Below, in pieces: positions 29,091 to 38,164 of a stretch of DNA of 64,000 bases. The position numbers and the translations under genes were made by a program. The stretch is from Microscillaceae bacterium (GTDB taxonomy: Bacteria; Bacteroidota; Bacteroidia; Cytophagales; Microscillaceae): contig JANWZA010000041.1 of NCBI GenBank assembly GCA_025054775.1, forward strand, positions 1 to 64,000, read 5' to 3'. Numbering within the stretch: position 1 is the first letter of the stretch; every line of letters begins with the position of its first letter. Below the pieces are notes generated by a model. It had not been told where the DNA came from. It did not search any database and saw only the letters and a program-made list of their open reading frames with translations.

Positions 29091-29489
29091 ATGCAAGAAA
29101 AATCTATTATCTTGTTTGATGGTGTATGTAATTTGTGCAATAGCATAGTCAATTTTATCATAGACTATGACAAGAAATTTCAATTTCAGTTTGCTTCTTT
29201 GCAATCTCCGCAAGGGCAGGAATTATTGCAGAAATACAACCTACCTACTCAAAGTTTAGATAGTTTTGTGCTAATATACAAGGGGAAAGCTTATCAAAAA
29301 TCTACAGCAGCACTTCAAGTGGCTTGGCTTTTAGGAGGTTGGTGGAAAACATGTTATATTTTCGTGCTTATTCCTACTTTCTTGCGTGATAAAATGTATG
29401 ATTGGGTTGCCCACTACCGATATAAATGGTTTGGTAAAAATGAAATATGTCGTATGCCCACACCTGAACAAAAAGCACGTTTCTTGTAA
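29091..29489 (+). CDS. DCC family thiol-disulfide oxidoreductase-like protein (DUF393)
   Basis: A 132-residue protein with the DCC motif FDGVCNLCNS (D10, C13, C16) followed by FIIDYDKKFQFQFASLQS, typical of DUF393 thioredoxin-like proteins. A hydrophobic segment near ALQVAWLLGGWWKTCYIFVLIP may dip into the membrane. The family is thought to be redox-active, but its targets are unknown. It lies 51 bp after pheA on the same strand and could be transcribed with it. Confidence 0.85.
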   Translation: MQEKSIILFDGVCNLCNSIVNFIIDYDKKFQFQFASLQSPQGQELLQKYNLPTQSLDSFVLIYKGKAYQKSTAALQVAWLLGGWWKTCYIFVLIPTFLRDKMYDWVAHYRYKWFGKNEICRMPTPEQKARFL

Positions 29490-29649
29490 CGATATAACTT
29501 TATAGCTTCATTTTTTATGTTCAAAATTTACCTACTTACTTAATACAACAGCTCTGTCTCACAAAAAGGTAACATAAAACGCACCTCCATTACCCAACTA
29601 AATAAATCAGCGATGGATATTGATATCTTTTTGTTGATACACTTTTTAA

Positions 29650-30195
29650 TTAGTTTACAGGAAAGAAACTCACGCCACTGCTATTAGAGTGTTCTTCTAA
29701 AATATTGTGAGCATGTTTAATCTCGTCTTTATCACCGTGAACAATTACCAAAAAACGCCCCTCCTCTACTAACTTCTTGTATTTCACAGCATCTTCTATA
29801 TTTAGTTTGCCGTGAACGGTACCTTCTGCGCCATGCTTTGAGCCAAAAATGCTACCTAATATACCGCCACCTAAAGCACCCAGTGTTGCTCCTTCAAAAC
29901 CACCTAATAATGCTCCTAAAGCACCACCTACGTATAAAACTCCTAAACCTGGAACTGTAATAAGGCTCAAACCTGCTAACACACCTAATGCAGCTCCTGC
30001 AATTGCCCCCAATTCTGCTCCTCTAGTAGTTACTTCTTCCCATGTGTGTACCCCATCAATTTCTTTTACAGCTTCGCCTTTACCTACCAATGATACGTGT
30101 TTCATGTTGAAATTATGGCTTTGCAAAACTTTAAGGGCTTCAATGGCTTGCTGATGAGTATCATAAGTACCGACAATCACACTATGTTGTTTCAT
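29650..30195 (-). CDS. General stress protein-like protein with YflT-type domain and glycine-zipper segment
   Basis: A 181-residue protein. The N-terminal part KQHSVIVGTYDTHQQAIEALKVLQ and the C-terminal part RFLVIVHGDKDEIKHAHNIL form a YflT/DUF1269-like split alpha-beta domain. Between them lies a Gly/Ala-rich membrane-spanning or membrane-inserting segment (AELGAIAGAALGVLAGL, then LGALLGGFEGATLGALGGG). Such proteins are stress-induced and of unknown mechanism. Its promoter is one of the best matches in the window (30270-30300) and a palindrome lies just inside the predicted transcript (30238-30259), which suggests specific regulation. Confidence 0.75.
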   Translation of the reverse strand: MKQHSVIVGTYDTHQQAIEALKVLQSHNFNMKHVSLVGKGEAVKEIDGVHTWEEVTTRGAELGAIAGAALGVLAGLSLITVPGLGVLYVGGALGALLGGFEGATLGALGGGILGSIFGSKHGAEGTVHGKLNIEDAVKYKKLVEEGRFLVIVHGDKDEIKHAHNILEEHSNSSGVSFFPVN

Positions 30196-30237
30196 AATTT
30201 TGGATTTTACAAATGTGGTTAGGATAAAGAACTAATA

Positions 30238-30259
30238 AAAGCCATAAAATTATGGCTTT
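30238..30259 (-). promoter_or_regulatory. Palindrome in the leader of the YflT-like gene
   Basis: AAAGCCATAA (30238-30247) is repeated inverted as TTATGGCTTT (30250-30259). It starts a few bases after the predicted transcription start, which is where a repressor site or a 5' hairpin would act. Confidence 0.4.
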
Positions 30260-30269
30260 GTGTTGGTAG

Positions 30270-30300
30270 CAAATTTAATAGATTTATTTGAAATAGCAAA
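30270..30300 (-). promoter_or_regulatory. Promoter of the YflT-like stress gene
   Basis: On the minus strand TTTG (30300-30297) is followed by 19 bp and TAAATTTG (30277-30270), an exact match to the Bacteroidota consensus. The leader would be about 65-70 nt. Confidence 0.6.
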
Positions 30301-30836
30301 ACTTTTTATGATTATTCAAAAAAAGGGATTGCCTTTAGCTATACCTTCAGGATCAGCGAACAGTTCTGTATTTAATCTAAAAGTTAGGAATTTTTAGAAA
30401 GATAATAAAAAACATTAGAGATTGAAAAAGCATAGTATCTTTCTTTTTGAGCTAAAAGCAGAAGAAACTCCAAAAAATTCTTATTGATAATTATGTTATG
30501 GTTACAAAACTTACCTTATTGAGTATAAAAATTGCCTTTTTAGGAGCTAATTTTCAATAAAAAGTTCTAGTTTACTCTTAATTACCTATATTTACCACTT
30601 TATAGCTACATAAGAGTATTTTACAGCTACTGTACTTGCAAAAGTTGTATATTTTTATTTATTTTTGCTAAGTAAAAGGTTGGTAGTGGTATCAAATACC
30701 CACGATACGTTAGTTTCGCATTTGAAAAATTATATAATTGCATTTCAATTTCTAAAAATCAGTAGCTACTTTGTAGCTATTTACAATACATACGTTGACA
30801 CCATTACCAAGAGGATCTACATTTAAGTTAAATGGC

Positions 30837-31463
30837 ATGAAGCATGTATTAAAATATCTCTCTTGTATACGTGTGAGTTGCTTAGTAATAATATGGTCTT
30901 TTTTAGAAGCTTGTTCGCCATCATGCGCTCCCCCAGAGATGTTTTTTGAAGTATTTTTCCAAATCAATCCGAATGTTCGCACTTATAACATAGGTGATAC
31001 GCTCTGGCTACAAACGCAGTTCTCTTCTTTCATGAAAGATGAAAAAGGCGGAGCAGTAGTAGACTTTAGCAATGCAGAGAACTTCGGAGTAGATGTAGGG
31101 TTTTTACTGCTCAACCCTGAGACGAAAACACGCCCTAGTGCCGATAGTTTTACTTTTGTAGAGAAAATTGGCTCAATTACTATTAAATCTGAAAGTTCTA
31201 AACCTACGCTTCGCAGAGCTTATTTCGCCGAGAATAATCGGTTATATGAATTAAAGATAGGAATAATTACCAAAGAAAAAGGAATTTTTACCATAGGTCT
31301 TAACTACTCACCTAATGTGAAGCGAAAAAATGCAGGTAAGTGCGATGCCTATGCACGTGTTAATTACAAATATCAAGTAGCTAATCTTCATTTTGACCTC
31401 TACCAGCAATTCAATCCACAAGCTCTCAATAGCCAAAACTTTTATAGTTTTATTGTAGAATAA
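30837..31463 (+). CDS. Lipoprotein of unknown function upstream of the RiPP precursor
   Basis: A 208-residue predicted lipoprotein: signal peptide with lipobox LEAC (C26), mature start CSPSCAPPEMF. The mature part is beta-rich, with segments VRTYNIGDTLWLQTQF, ENFGVDVGFLLLNP and SKPTLRRAYFAENNRLYELKIGI, similar in style to immunoglobulin-like folds of surface proteins, but no family is recognised. ATG 30837 was chosen; a TTG 14 codons earlier starts inside non-signal sequence. It ends 82 bp before the putative RiPP precursor gene and may be transcribed with it, so a link (immunity or surface display) is possible but unsupported. Confidence 0.7.
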   Translation: MKHVLKYLSCIRVSCLVIIWSFLEACSPSCAPPEMFFEVFFQINPNVRTYNIGDTLWLQTQFSSFMKDEKGGAVVDFSNAENFGVDVGFLLLNPETKTRPSADSFTFVEKIGSITIKSESSKPTLRRAYFAENNRLYELKIGIITKEKGIFTIGLNYSPNVKRKNAGKCDAYARVNYKYQVANLHFDLYQQFNPQALNSQNFYSFIVE

Positions 31464-31545
31464 TGAAACCTTCTTGCTTATTCTCACGTAATCATATGCA
31501 AAAATCCATTTTTGTTATATTCAACAACCTTACTTTTCTTGAATT

Positions 31546-32088
31546 ATGAAACAGCAGGTACTTCTTGAAAAAGTAGCCGCACTCGCTCAGCTTTCTAGTG
31601 ATGTGCAGTTTAGGAATGAGTTCATGGCTAACCCTAAAACCGTACTGCAAAATCTATTTCCTGAACTGAAGCTACCCGAAGATACACGTATTATCTTGCA
31701 TGAAAATACCTCTGACGAGATGCACGTCATTTTACTACCTTCGGAAGAGGCAGTATTTAATGCTTCGCTTGATGACAAGGTAGAGCAAGTATTAGATAAA
31801 GCCATTTTAGACCAAGCCTTTAAGAAACTACTTTTGGCAGACCCCAAAGGTGTTTTACAGCGCGAACTTCCAGATTTCTTCGTACCTGATAATTTCAAAA
31901 TATATTTCCATGAAAATACAGATAAAGAAATCCATTTACTTATCCCTAATTTAGCTCCACAAGGTGATGAGCTTTCGGAAGAAGAATTAGGTGTCGTAGC
32001 AGGTGGAGCGGGAAGAGGACCTCACATAGGAAGACCACGCGGTGGCAAGCCCCCAAAATGCCGTTCACAACATTTTAGAAGAGGGTAA
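31546..32088 (+). CDS. Putative RiPP precursor with tandem NHLP-type leader and basic core peptide
   Basis: The 180-residue product has two copies of the nitrile-hydratase-like leader peptide (NHLP) pattern. Copy 1 (22-65) reads FRNEFMANPKTVLQN to ILHENTSDEMHVILLP, copy 2 (92-134) FKKLLLADPKGVLQREL to YFHENTDKEIHLLIP. They are followed by ELSEEELGVVAGG (142-154), the double-glycine end of NHLP leaders. The 26 residues after it (155-180) contain six Arg, two Lys, two His, four Pro and one Cys (C172), with net charge about +8. In NHLP systems such leaders guide modification and C39-peptidase export of the core. No modification enzyme, radical SAM, cyclodehydratase or C39 transporter is visible nearby. 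Leader call is firm in pattern, product class inferred. Confidence 0.75.
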   Translation: MKQQVLLEKVAALAQLSSDVQFRNEFMANPKTVLQNLFPELKLPEDTRIILHENTSDEMHVILLPSEEAVFNASLDDKVEQVLDKAILDQAFKKLLLADPKGVLQRELPDFFVPDNFKIYFHENTDKEIHLLIPNLAPQGDELSEEELGVVAGGAGRGPHIGRPRGGKPPKCRSQHFRRG

Positions 32089-32240
32089 TGCCAGTAAGAA
32101 TAATCCCTATGAGAGTCAAGAAACCCTTCTACCCTATTCAGGGGGGTAAATCGCTTAAATGAAGCGCTTTTGCAAAAATATAGCTTTGAAAACTAAAAAT
32201 CACGATTGGTAATACTAAATTTGCTTAGTGTTTTGAAACA

Positions 32241-32270
32241 AAATGCCCTTGTTTGAGGGCATTTTTCTTT
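32241..32270 (+). terminator. Intrinsic terminator after the RiPP precursor
   Basis: AAATGCCCT (32241-32249) pairs with AGGGCATTT (32256-32264), loop TGTTTG, followed by a T-rich tail. It would end a transcript that starts at or before the RiPP precursor gene. Confidence 0.85.
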
Positions 32271-32458
32271 TAAGAGCCTTGTTAAAGCTTTAAAGTTAAA
32301 AATTTAAGAGTAATTAGATAGGGCTTACTTGCTTTTACAAATTTCATAGCTATTTTTTTAGGCTAAATCAAGGCATTTGAAACATTTATATACCATAAAA
32401 GGTTTTTTGTTTGAATAGGCAAAATATGTCTAAGTTATAAAACGTATCAGGGATTAAA

Positions 32459-32527
32459 AGGGCAGCCCTACAAAGCAGGGTTTGATCAAAGCACTGAAGT
32501 GTAAGCAAAGCCCCGTGAGGTTCGCCC
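32459..32527 (+). ncRNA. Candidate structured RNA or 5' leader (GC-rich island)
   Basis: A roughly 70-nt block is visibly GC-richer than its AT-rich surroundings. It holds GGGC...GCCC ends (near 32460 and 32524), a CCCT/AGGG stem, and a CACT-GA-AGTG hairpin. It lies about 50 bp before ATG 32576. No known motif is recognised, so this is only a candidate leader RNA. Confidence 0.25.
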
Positions 32528-32575
32528 AAAAAAGATAAAAATCTTATAAGTGTATCTTAAACAAGTAATTAAATA

Positions 32576-33895
32576 ATGAAAGAACAAAAGAGCATTCCTA
32601 CCTCTAAAATAGAGCGAGCCGCAAAGTTTGTAACCACAGGGATTAAAATCGGAGGCAATTATTTGAAACATTATACCAAAAAAGCCTTCAACCCAGAAAT
32701 CACCCGTGAGGAACTGCACGAAGACAACGCACGCGATATTTACAATGCGTTGAGTAAACTGAAAGGCAGCGCTTTGAAAGTAGCTCAAATGATGAGTATG
32801 GACAAAAATCTACTTCCGCGTGCTTATGCCCAACGCTTTACTATGGCACAGTATAGTGCTCCCCCACTTTCAGGTCCGTTAGTAGTAAAAACCTTTCAGA
32901 AATATTTCGGGAAAACCCCGCAAGAGCTATACGACAGCTTTGAAATGAAAGCAAGTAATGCAGCCTCTATTGGGCAAGTGCATATAGCTTACAAATATGG
33001 CAAAAAACTAGCTGTGAAAATTCAATATCCAGGCATTGCCGAGAGTATTAGCAGTGATTTGAAGATGGTAAAGCCCTTTGCCGTTACCATTTTGCAACTA
33101 CCTGATAAAGATATAGACAAATATTTAGAAGAAGTAGAAAGTAAACTCTATGAGGAGACAGATTATGACTTGGAACTAAAACGCTCTATTGAAATTTCAG
33201 AGCGGTGCAAACATATTCCGAACCTACGTTTTGCTACTTATTACCCCGAACTTTCGTGCAAAAAAATCTTGACCATGGAATGGCTAGATGGTTTGCACAT
33301 GAAAGAGTTTTTGCTCACTAATCCATCACAAGCAATACGCAACCAAATTGGACAAGCATTATGGAATTTTTATGATTTTCAATTTCATACACTCAAAGCC
33401 GTTCATGCAGACCCACATCCAGGTAACTTCTTAATGCGTGAAGATGGCACATTAGGTATTATAGATTTTGGCTGTGTAAAAGAAATTCCACAAGAGTTTT
33501 ATCATAATTACTTTCTGCTTGTTCACCCACAACTTGCTCAAAATGAAGCCCTCCTGGAGAAAGTTTTTTGGGAACTAGAATTTTACCAACCACAAGACTC
33601 TGAAAAAGAGCGTGCCTTTTTTAGAAAAATATTCCTACAAATGATTGAGCTGTTGTGCCGCCCTTTTCGGTATGAATACTTTGATTTTAGCGATGATGCT
33701 TACTTCAAGGAAATCTATGATTTTGGTGAGAGTTTGGCACAAATTCCTGAAATACGTGACTCAAAGCAGGCACGTGGCTCAAAACATTCGCTTTACATTA
33801 ACCGCACCTATTTCGGTTTGTACTCTATGCTTAACGAATTGCGTGCCTTTATTAAAATTGAAAAACCAGACTTCTTGAAGCAACCACTGCAATAA
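32576..33895 (+). CDS. UbiB/ABC1-family atypical kinase
   Basis: A 439-residue member of the ABC1/UbiB/AarF atypical kinase family, often linked to isoprenoid quinone or lipid metabolism. The KxGQ-type motif reads K68-V-A-Q71, with Ala in place of Gly. The alanine-rich loop is ASIGQVH (about 129-135), the catalytic loop HADPHPGNF, and the metal-binding DFG is in IIDFGCV. Homologues are ATP-dependent and membrane-associated, with unclear substrates. The Bacteroidota forms usually have two tandem paralogues; only one is here. Confidence 0.85.
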   Translation: MKEQKSIPTSKIERAAKFVTTGIKIGGNYLKHYTKKAFNPEITREELHEDNARDIYNALSKLKGSALKVAQMMSMDKNLLPRAYAQRFTMAQYSAPPLSGPLVVKTFQKYFGKTPQELYDSFEMKASNAASIGQVHIAYKYGKKLAVKIQYPGIAESISSDLKMVKPFAVTILQLPDKDIDKYLEEVESKLYEETDYDLELKRSIEISERCKHIPNLRFATYYPELSCKKILTMEWLDGLHMKEFLLTNPSQAIRNQIGQALWNFYDFQFHTLKAVHADPHPGNFLMREDGTLGIIDFGCVKEIPQEFYHNYFLLVHPQLAQNEALLEKVFWELEFYQPQDSEKERAFFRKIFLQMIELLCRPFRYEYFDFSDDAYFKEIYDFGESLAQIPEIRDSKQARGSKHSLYINRTYFGLYSMLNELRAFIKIEKPDFLKQPLQ

Positions 33896-33975
33896 CAACA
33901 TACAAAAAATTCTGGCTAAATAATTTGGAGAAAATTTGAGTATTCGTGGAGAGTAGGTAGTACTGGGTAAAGAAA

Positions 33976-34536
33976 CTACTTGTTACACTCATTCATAGCT
34001 TTTTCCAGCCCTACTGTGCAGAAGGTAAGTATTGTTTCACAGGCTTTGTTAATAGGCTCGTGAAGCGTATTTAATTGCTCTTGTGAGAAATTGCTTAACA
34101 CATAATCTGCTTGTTTTCCTTTTGGGTAGTCATTTCCTATGCCAAACCGTAGGCGTGCATATTCTTGAGTTTGCAAAATACTTTCAATACTACCTAAGCC
34201 ATTATGCCCTCCTGATGAGCCTTTGCCTCGCAGACGTAGCTTTCCATGGGGCAGAGAAACATCGTCAGTAACTACTAAAAGGTTCTCTTTATCAATTTTG
34301 AGTTCTTGTAGCCAATAATTTACGGCTTTTCCGCTCAAATTCATGTAAGTAGTTGGCTTTATGAGATGCAAAGTTCTACCTTTATATCGCATTTCGGCTT
34401 TTTCTGCTAAACGTGCTATTTGGAAGGTAGTTTCACCTATATCTGCCAATCGGTCAAGTACTAGAAAGCCAATGTTATGGCGCGTGAATTGGTATTCTGC
34501 ACCGATGTTTCCTAAACCTACAATTAGGTATTTCAT
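33976..34536 (-). CDS. pth: Peptidyl-tRNA hydrolase
   Basis: Pth releases tRNA from peptidyl-tRNA that has dropped off the ribosome. The 186-residue product has the full active site: N10 and H20 in [17 protein letters not shown]66 in PTTYMNLSG, and D92 in VVTDDVSLP. It converges with the UbiB-like gene. Confidence 0.96.
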   Translation of the reverse strand: MKYLIVGLGNIGAEYQFTRHNIGFLVLDRLADIGETTFQIARLAEKAEMRYKGRTLHLIKPTTYMNLSGKAVNYWLQELKIDKENLLVVTDDVSLPHGKLRLRGKGSSGGHNGLGSIESILQTQEYARLRFGIGNDYPKGKQADYVLSNFSQEQLNTLHEPINKACETILTFCTVGLEKAMNECNK

Positions 34537-34597
34537 TTGATGTAAAAAATTTATTTTGTGAAAAGTTATTTAAGTCTTTTTAGACTCATTTGTTTTC

Positions 34598-35536
34598 TTA
34601 TGGTCTTGTAAAGAGTTGTTGGTGTTGCTCTATAAAATCTAATACTGTGGTTTTGATAAGGTGTTCGTAGCCGTGCTCAAAGCAAGTGTATGCGAAGGGT
34701 TGATTATTTTCTTTCAAAAACTTCCAAGCACGGTTTTCTTCCCCGAGTTGTTGACATACATAAAAGTAATGAGCGAAGTCTAAAATATCCAAAGAATGAT
34801 TATCTAAAGTTCTCATTTTTAAGAGTTGTTGCTCTAAATAGTTAAGGTATTTTCTGAGGCACTGGAGGTAGGTTTTGCCTTTGGCAGGTTTGAAGTGATA
34901 GCCTATAAGTTTGTAAATTTGCGGAGCTAAACTACCTTTGTATTCGCTATACTCTGTAAGGGCTTGTAATTCAGAGTTTCCCACTTGGCAGTTAGGTAAA
35001 GGTAAGGTATAAAAATGATGGTCGGTATGCAAAATTTCAGCTATGCCATCGTTATCTAAGTCTATTAATTTTTCTTCATTTATCATTTCTAGACTACCCG
35101 AATGAACAATCTCTCCTTCAGCAATAAGGTAAATGAGTTTGTGTTGAATTTCGTTGGTAAGTCCTGAATGGTGATACAAAAAGAGAGCTTTTTTACCTGC
35201 CAAGTAGTGGTATTGGTGATGATATATCCTCCCTGCTAATTTTTGTTTTTCAAAATAAGGGGAAGGTTGGTGAGTACGTTGGTCGAAAACTTGGATATTT
35301 ACTTTATTTTTTAGCAGTTCAGGTGAATGTTGGTGCGTGAGCCTAATGTAGAAATCATTATTCCAGGGCAAAGTATCAATTTTTAATATTAGGGAACTAC
35401 TTTCGTGTTCTTCCTCTGTAATCGTACTTGCAGGAGCGGGAGTAAGGTAGTTGATTTGTGCCCAAATACTTCCCCCATGAAAATAAGAAAACAGACTGAA
35501 GACAAAGTATGATAATAATGTTTTGCCTCTTGTCAT
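34598..35536 (-). CDS. Exported hypothetical protein with EF-hand-like loop
   Basis: A 312-residue protein with a signal peptide (about 1-26, ending at IWAQ). The sequence has a calcium-binding-like loop DLDNDGIAEI, as found in FG-GAP/VCBS-type or repeat-rich surface proteins. It is rich in Tyr, His and Leu and has several aromatic-rich stretches in its C-terminal helices. I recognise no family. The gene ends 62 bp before the start of pth and begins 127 bp beyond the end of the beta-barrel protein gene at 35663, all on the minus strand. Confidence 0.6.
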   Translation of the reverse strand: MTRGKTLLSYFVFSLFSYFHGGSIWAQINYLTPAPASTITEEEHESSSLILKIDTLPWNNDFYIRLTHQHSPELLKNKVNIQVFDQRTHQPSPYFEKQKLAGRIYHHQYHYLAGKKALFLYHHSGLTNEIQHKLIYLIAEGEIVHSGSLEMINEEKLIDLDNDGIAEILHTDHHFYTLPLPNCQVGNSELQALTEYSEYKGSLAPQIYKLIGYHFKPAKGKTYLQCLRKYLNYLEQQLLKMRTLDNHSLDILDFAHYFYVCQQLGEENRAWKFLKENNQPFAYTCFEHGYEHLIKTTVLDFIEQHQQLFTRP

Positions 35537-35662
35537 ATCTGTGAGTTAGCTAAAATTTGAATTGTTAGTTCTTGCAAATTTACAAAAAAATATACAGCCT
35601 TTACGATTTTAAGCAGTTTTTTATGTGGCTATGGATGCGAATAGTAAAATTCTGTTTTTTTA

Positions 35663-37600
35663 TTATCTAAAAACGGATATTTTAGCATTTTGTGTTTCAA
35701 AATTGAGGAATTGATAGCTAAAAATATCGCTTCCATCAAGGATAAATCGTTGCGCCCCTGCGGGAACAGTTGGGTAATAAGCCAAGCGAAATTGCAGAGC
35801 ATTAAAGCTCAAATTATCATTACGAAGACGCACGCCTAGCCCAAACCCAGATAAAACTTGCCTTGGCGGTAAAGTAGAAACAGGTGGCTGACTCAAGACT
35901 CCTACATCAGCAAAGGCAAAAACGGCTATACGAAACCCATGTACCATAACAGGTAAAAAAGCAATGGTTTCAAAATTAATTGCCAAGCGGTTTGTACCAA
36001 ACACCCGATTATTGCCATAGCCACGTATGCCTCTTTCATTATTCAAATCTAAAACTTCCTGCGCGAAGCGTCGGTAACCATGTGTATAGGTGAGATGCAG
36101 GAAGTGCCTCCAAGAGGTATTTGCCCACTTGTATAAGTAGGTAAAATATCGCATTTGCAGACGTAGTAGCCCTTGCTCGTAGTTTGCAAAAGTAGTATTC
36201 CCGAAAGTGCTTGCCTCTGCCGATAGATAAAGGTAGCCCAAAGGTTGCACAAAATTTGCCCAAGCCCCTTGCCAGGCTATATAAGGACGTGTAAAAAACT
36301 CACCAAAAGATTTTCCAAAAGTAAGTTCTGTGGCAAAGCCGTAAGGTACATCTTCTGTTTTGCCAAAGGCATAAATCAAGTTTGCTTTGTAGTAATTTCT
36401 TTGATTAAGGGCAATACTCATTAAGGCATTTTGTTGGTGGTGAAAAAGTTGCAAACTATCTTTTCGAATACGTGGTCGCTCTAAAAAAGTGAGGTATTGG
36501 TAGCGTGCTGAAATAATTAGGCGAGTACGTTGCTGCTCAGCAGTAAAGTTTTTTTTTGATAGGCTAAAAGCACGCGCTAACCAAGCATCAGCCCAACGAA
36601 ACTGCACAGGCATACGCACAAAACGCAAACTATCAGGGCTAAACAAAGGACGTACCTCCCATGTGCGCTGCAACTGTAACCCTCCTGCATACCGAATAAT
36701 AGGAGAAACAAACCGTCTTTGTAAGAACACACCATAGCTGTTCCTATCATTTACATTAGCATACCTTATTTGTAATTCTGCAAACCGATTGCCCAAATTT
36801 TTAATTAAATAGCCCATTTCATAACCAAATATCTGATTGTTATCCAAATTCAAAATAAAATTATGCTCAAACCTATGCCCCAAACCCAATAAGTTATTTT
36901 CAAACACACGTATATTGCCTCCTACAATACCGTTTGGTGAGCCATCACTAGAAATGCTCCAATTATCTTGGGTAATGATTAAAAGGTGAACTTGGTTGGT
37001 ATCAATTTGTGAAACAATTGGCACTATTCGCACATCACGCAAGAAAGGTAAACTTCGCAAAATGCGTTCATTGTCAGCTAATATGAAGGCATTGAGCGTA
37101 TCTCCTTGCTTAACTAACAAATTTTTCTTCAAAATAGAAACTCGTGTATTCATATGTAAAGCATTAGCCAGCCGACTAGATAAGTTAGCAGCGCGAGGTG
37201 TAGTATCTAATACCGAAGTAGCGAAAGGCTTAAGCCGCTTAAAATCTATTCGTGTGATTCGTTTGCCCTCGTATCGCAAAAAAGGGTTTTCACTTTTGAC
37301 CAAAGGAATTACCATAGTGTCTCTACGGGGCATATACACCAAATCAAGAGCTTTTTTTACCCACTTACGTTGCCAAAAAGACTTGTGAGTTTTAATACGT
37401 AGCAAATGTTTATCTTGCAATATCCAAAAAGTATCTTTGGAAATTTGAAATTCCTTTTTCCTGTAAATCAATATCATACCTTTCTTTAACCAAATTGTAT
37501 CTTGCTTGACTTGAGCAAAAGTACCTGTCATACTTACACAAAAAAATATACCACCAAGCCAACCTATAAGCCAAGTGAATATTTTTTTAGCCACTTTCAT
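35663..37600 (-). CDS. Outer-membrane beta-barrel protein of the BamA/surface-antigen type
   Basis: The 645-residue product has a signal peptide starting MKVAKKIFTWLIGWL, a periplasmic part with a POTRA-like fold (around NLLVKQGDTLNAFILADNERILRSLPFLRDVRIVP) and a C-terminal half of amphipathic strands with alternating aromatic residues (e.g. YLYLSAEASTFGNTTFANY), ending SYQFLNFETQNAKISVF. The final F-containing strand fits the barrel-insertion signal. It is related to BamA/TamA or patatin-linked surface antigens; a core BamA is usually longer with five POTRAs, so this is probably an accessory relative. The upstream GTG at 37615 adds five residues and is not favoured. Confidence 0.7.
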   Translation of the reverse strand: MKVAKKIFTWLIGWLGGIFFCVSMTGTFAQVKQDTIWLKKGMILIYRKKEFQISKDTFWILQDKHLLRIKTHKSFWQRKWVKKALDLVYMPRRDTMVIPLVKSENPFLRYEGKRITRIDFKRLKPFATSVLDTTPRAANLSSRLANALHMNTRVSILKKNLLVKQGDTLNAFILADNERILRSLPFLRDVRIVPIVSQIDTNQVHLLIITQDNWSISSDGSPNGIVGGNIRVFENNLLGLGHRFEHNFILNLDNNQIFGYEMGYLIKNLGNRFAELQIRYANVNDRNSYGVFLQRRFVSPIIRYAGGLQLQRTWEVRPLFSPDSLRFVRMPVQFRWADAWLARAFSLSKKNFTAEQQRTRLIISARYQYLTFLERPRIRKDSLQLFHHQQNALMSIALNQRNYYKANLIYAFGKTEDVPYGFATELTFGKSFGEFFTRPYIAWQGAWANFVQPLGYLYLSAEASTFGNTTFANYEQGLLRLQMRYFTYLYKWANTSWRHFLHLTYTHGYRRFAQEVLDLNNERGIRGYGNNRVFGTNRLAINFETIAFLPVMVHGFRIAVFAFADVGVLSQPPVSTLPPRQVLSGFGLGVRLRNDNLSFNALQFRLAYYPTVPAGAQRFILDGSDIFSYQFLNFETQNAKISVFR

Positions 37601-38164
37601 AGCATGAAACCACACAACATAGATAAATAATTTAGTTAGCTACGTTTCTATAACTTTTACTATACGATAATCTTTTAGATATTTTGAAAAAAGTAGTTTT
37701 TATATGAGAGAAGTAAATTATTGAAAATCAGGTACTTAATAAGTAATTAAAAAATTCCTTAAACACATTTCAAATTCTTTTGCCTAAATGTGAGCTAAGT
37801 ACATAAGTTATAGCAAAATAATTACCAACAGGTATTTTTGAGCATTGTGCTTGCTTTCTTATGCTTGCTCAAAAGGCGAAAGAGTGAGGTTTTGAAGAAT
37901 TCCGTTTATATTAGTGATTTATCTATATCTACTTAATGCAAAAGCAAAAAATTCATTGTTTATTTGGTTAAATGATTATTACTGAACTTGTATCACTAAC
38001 ATATTTTGGCAGTAGTTCAAATTTTGACCTGACCTTTGGACATGGTAAAGCTAAATACTACCATCTGCCATTTTGTCATACTTTTAGGCTTGGAATAAAT
38101 TTTGAAAAACAAGGTTAGTAGTTAGCTGTAAAATTATTTTTCACGACTAAAACTTTGTACTATT
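37601..38164. other. AT-rich intergenic region upstream of htpG
   Basis: About 560 bp with no supported gene. The last 40 bp carry a possible promoter (TAAAACTTTG, near 38148-38157) for htpG. No repeat or RNA was recognised. Confidence 0.4.

Larger units (their letters stand above)
30196..30836. other. Intergenic region with promoter and operator-like palindrome
   Basis: About 640 bp without a supported gene. It contains the YflT-like gene's promoter and palindrome at the left and a sequence (about 30682-30715, AGTGGTATCAAATACCCACG) resembling the end of the IS1-like element at the right. The middle is AT-rich and unremarkable. Confidence 0.5.
32089..32575. other. Intergenic region with terminator and GC-richer structured stretch
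   Basis: About 490 bp without a supported gene. It contains a terminator at 32241-32270 and, at about 32459-32527, an unusually GC-rich block with several possible stems just before the UbiB-like gene. Confidence 0.5.

Noticed and set aside
30700-30720. Fifteen-base match (CGTTAGTTTCGCATT) between 30.7 and 51.5 kb
   Set aside because: A match of this length is expected by chance in 64 kb of AT-rich sequence.
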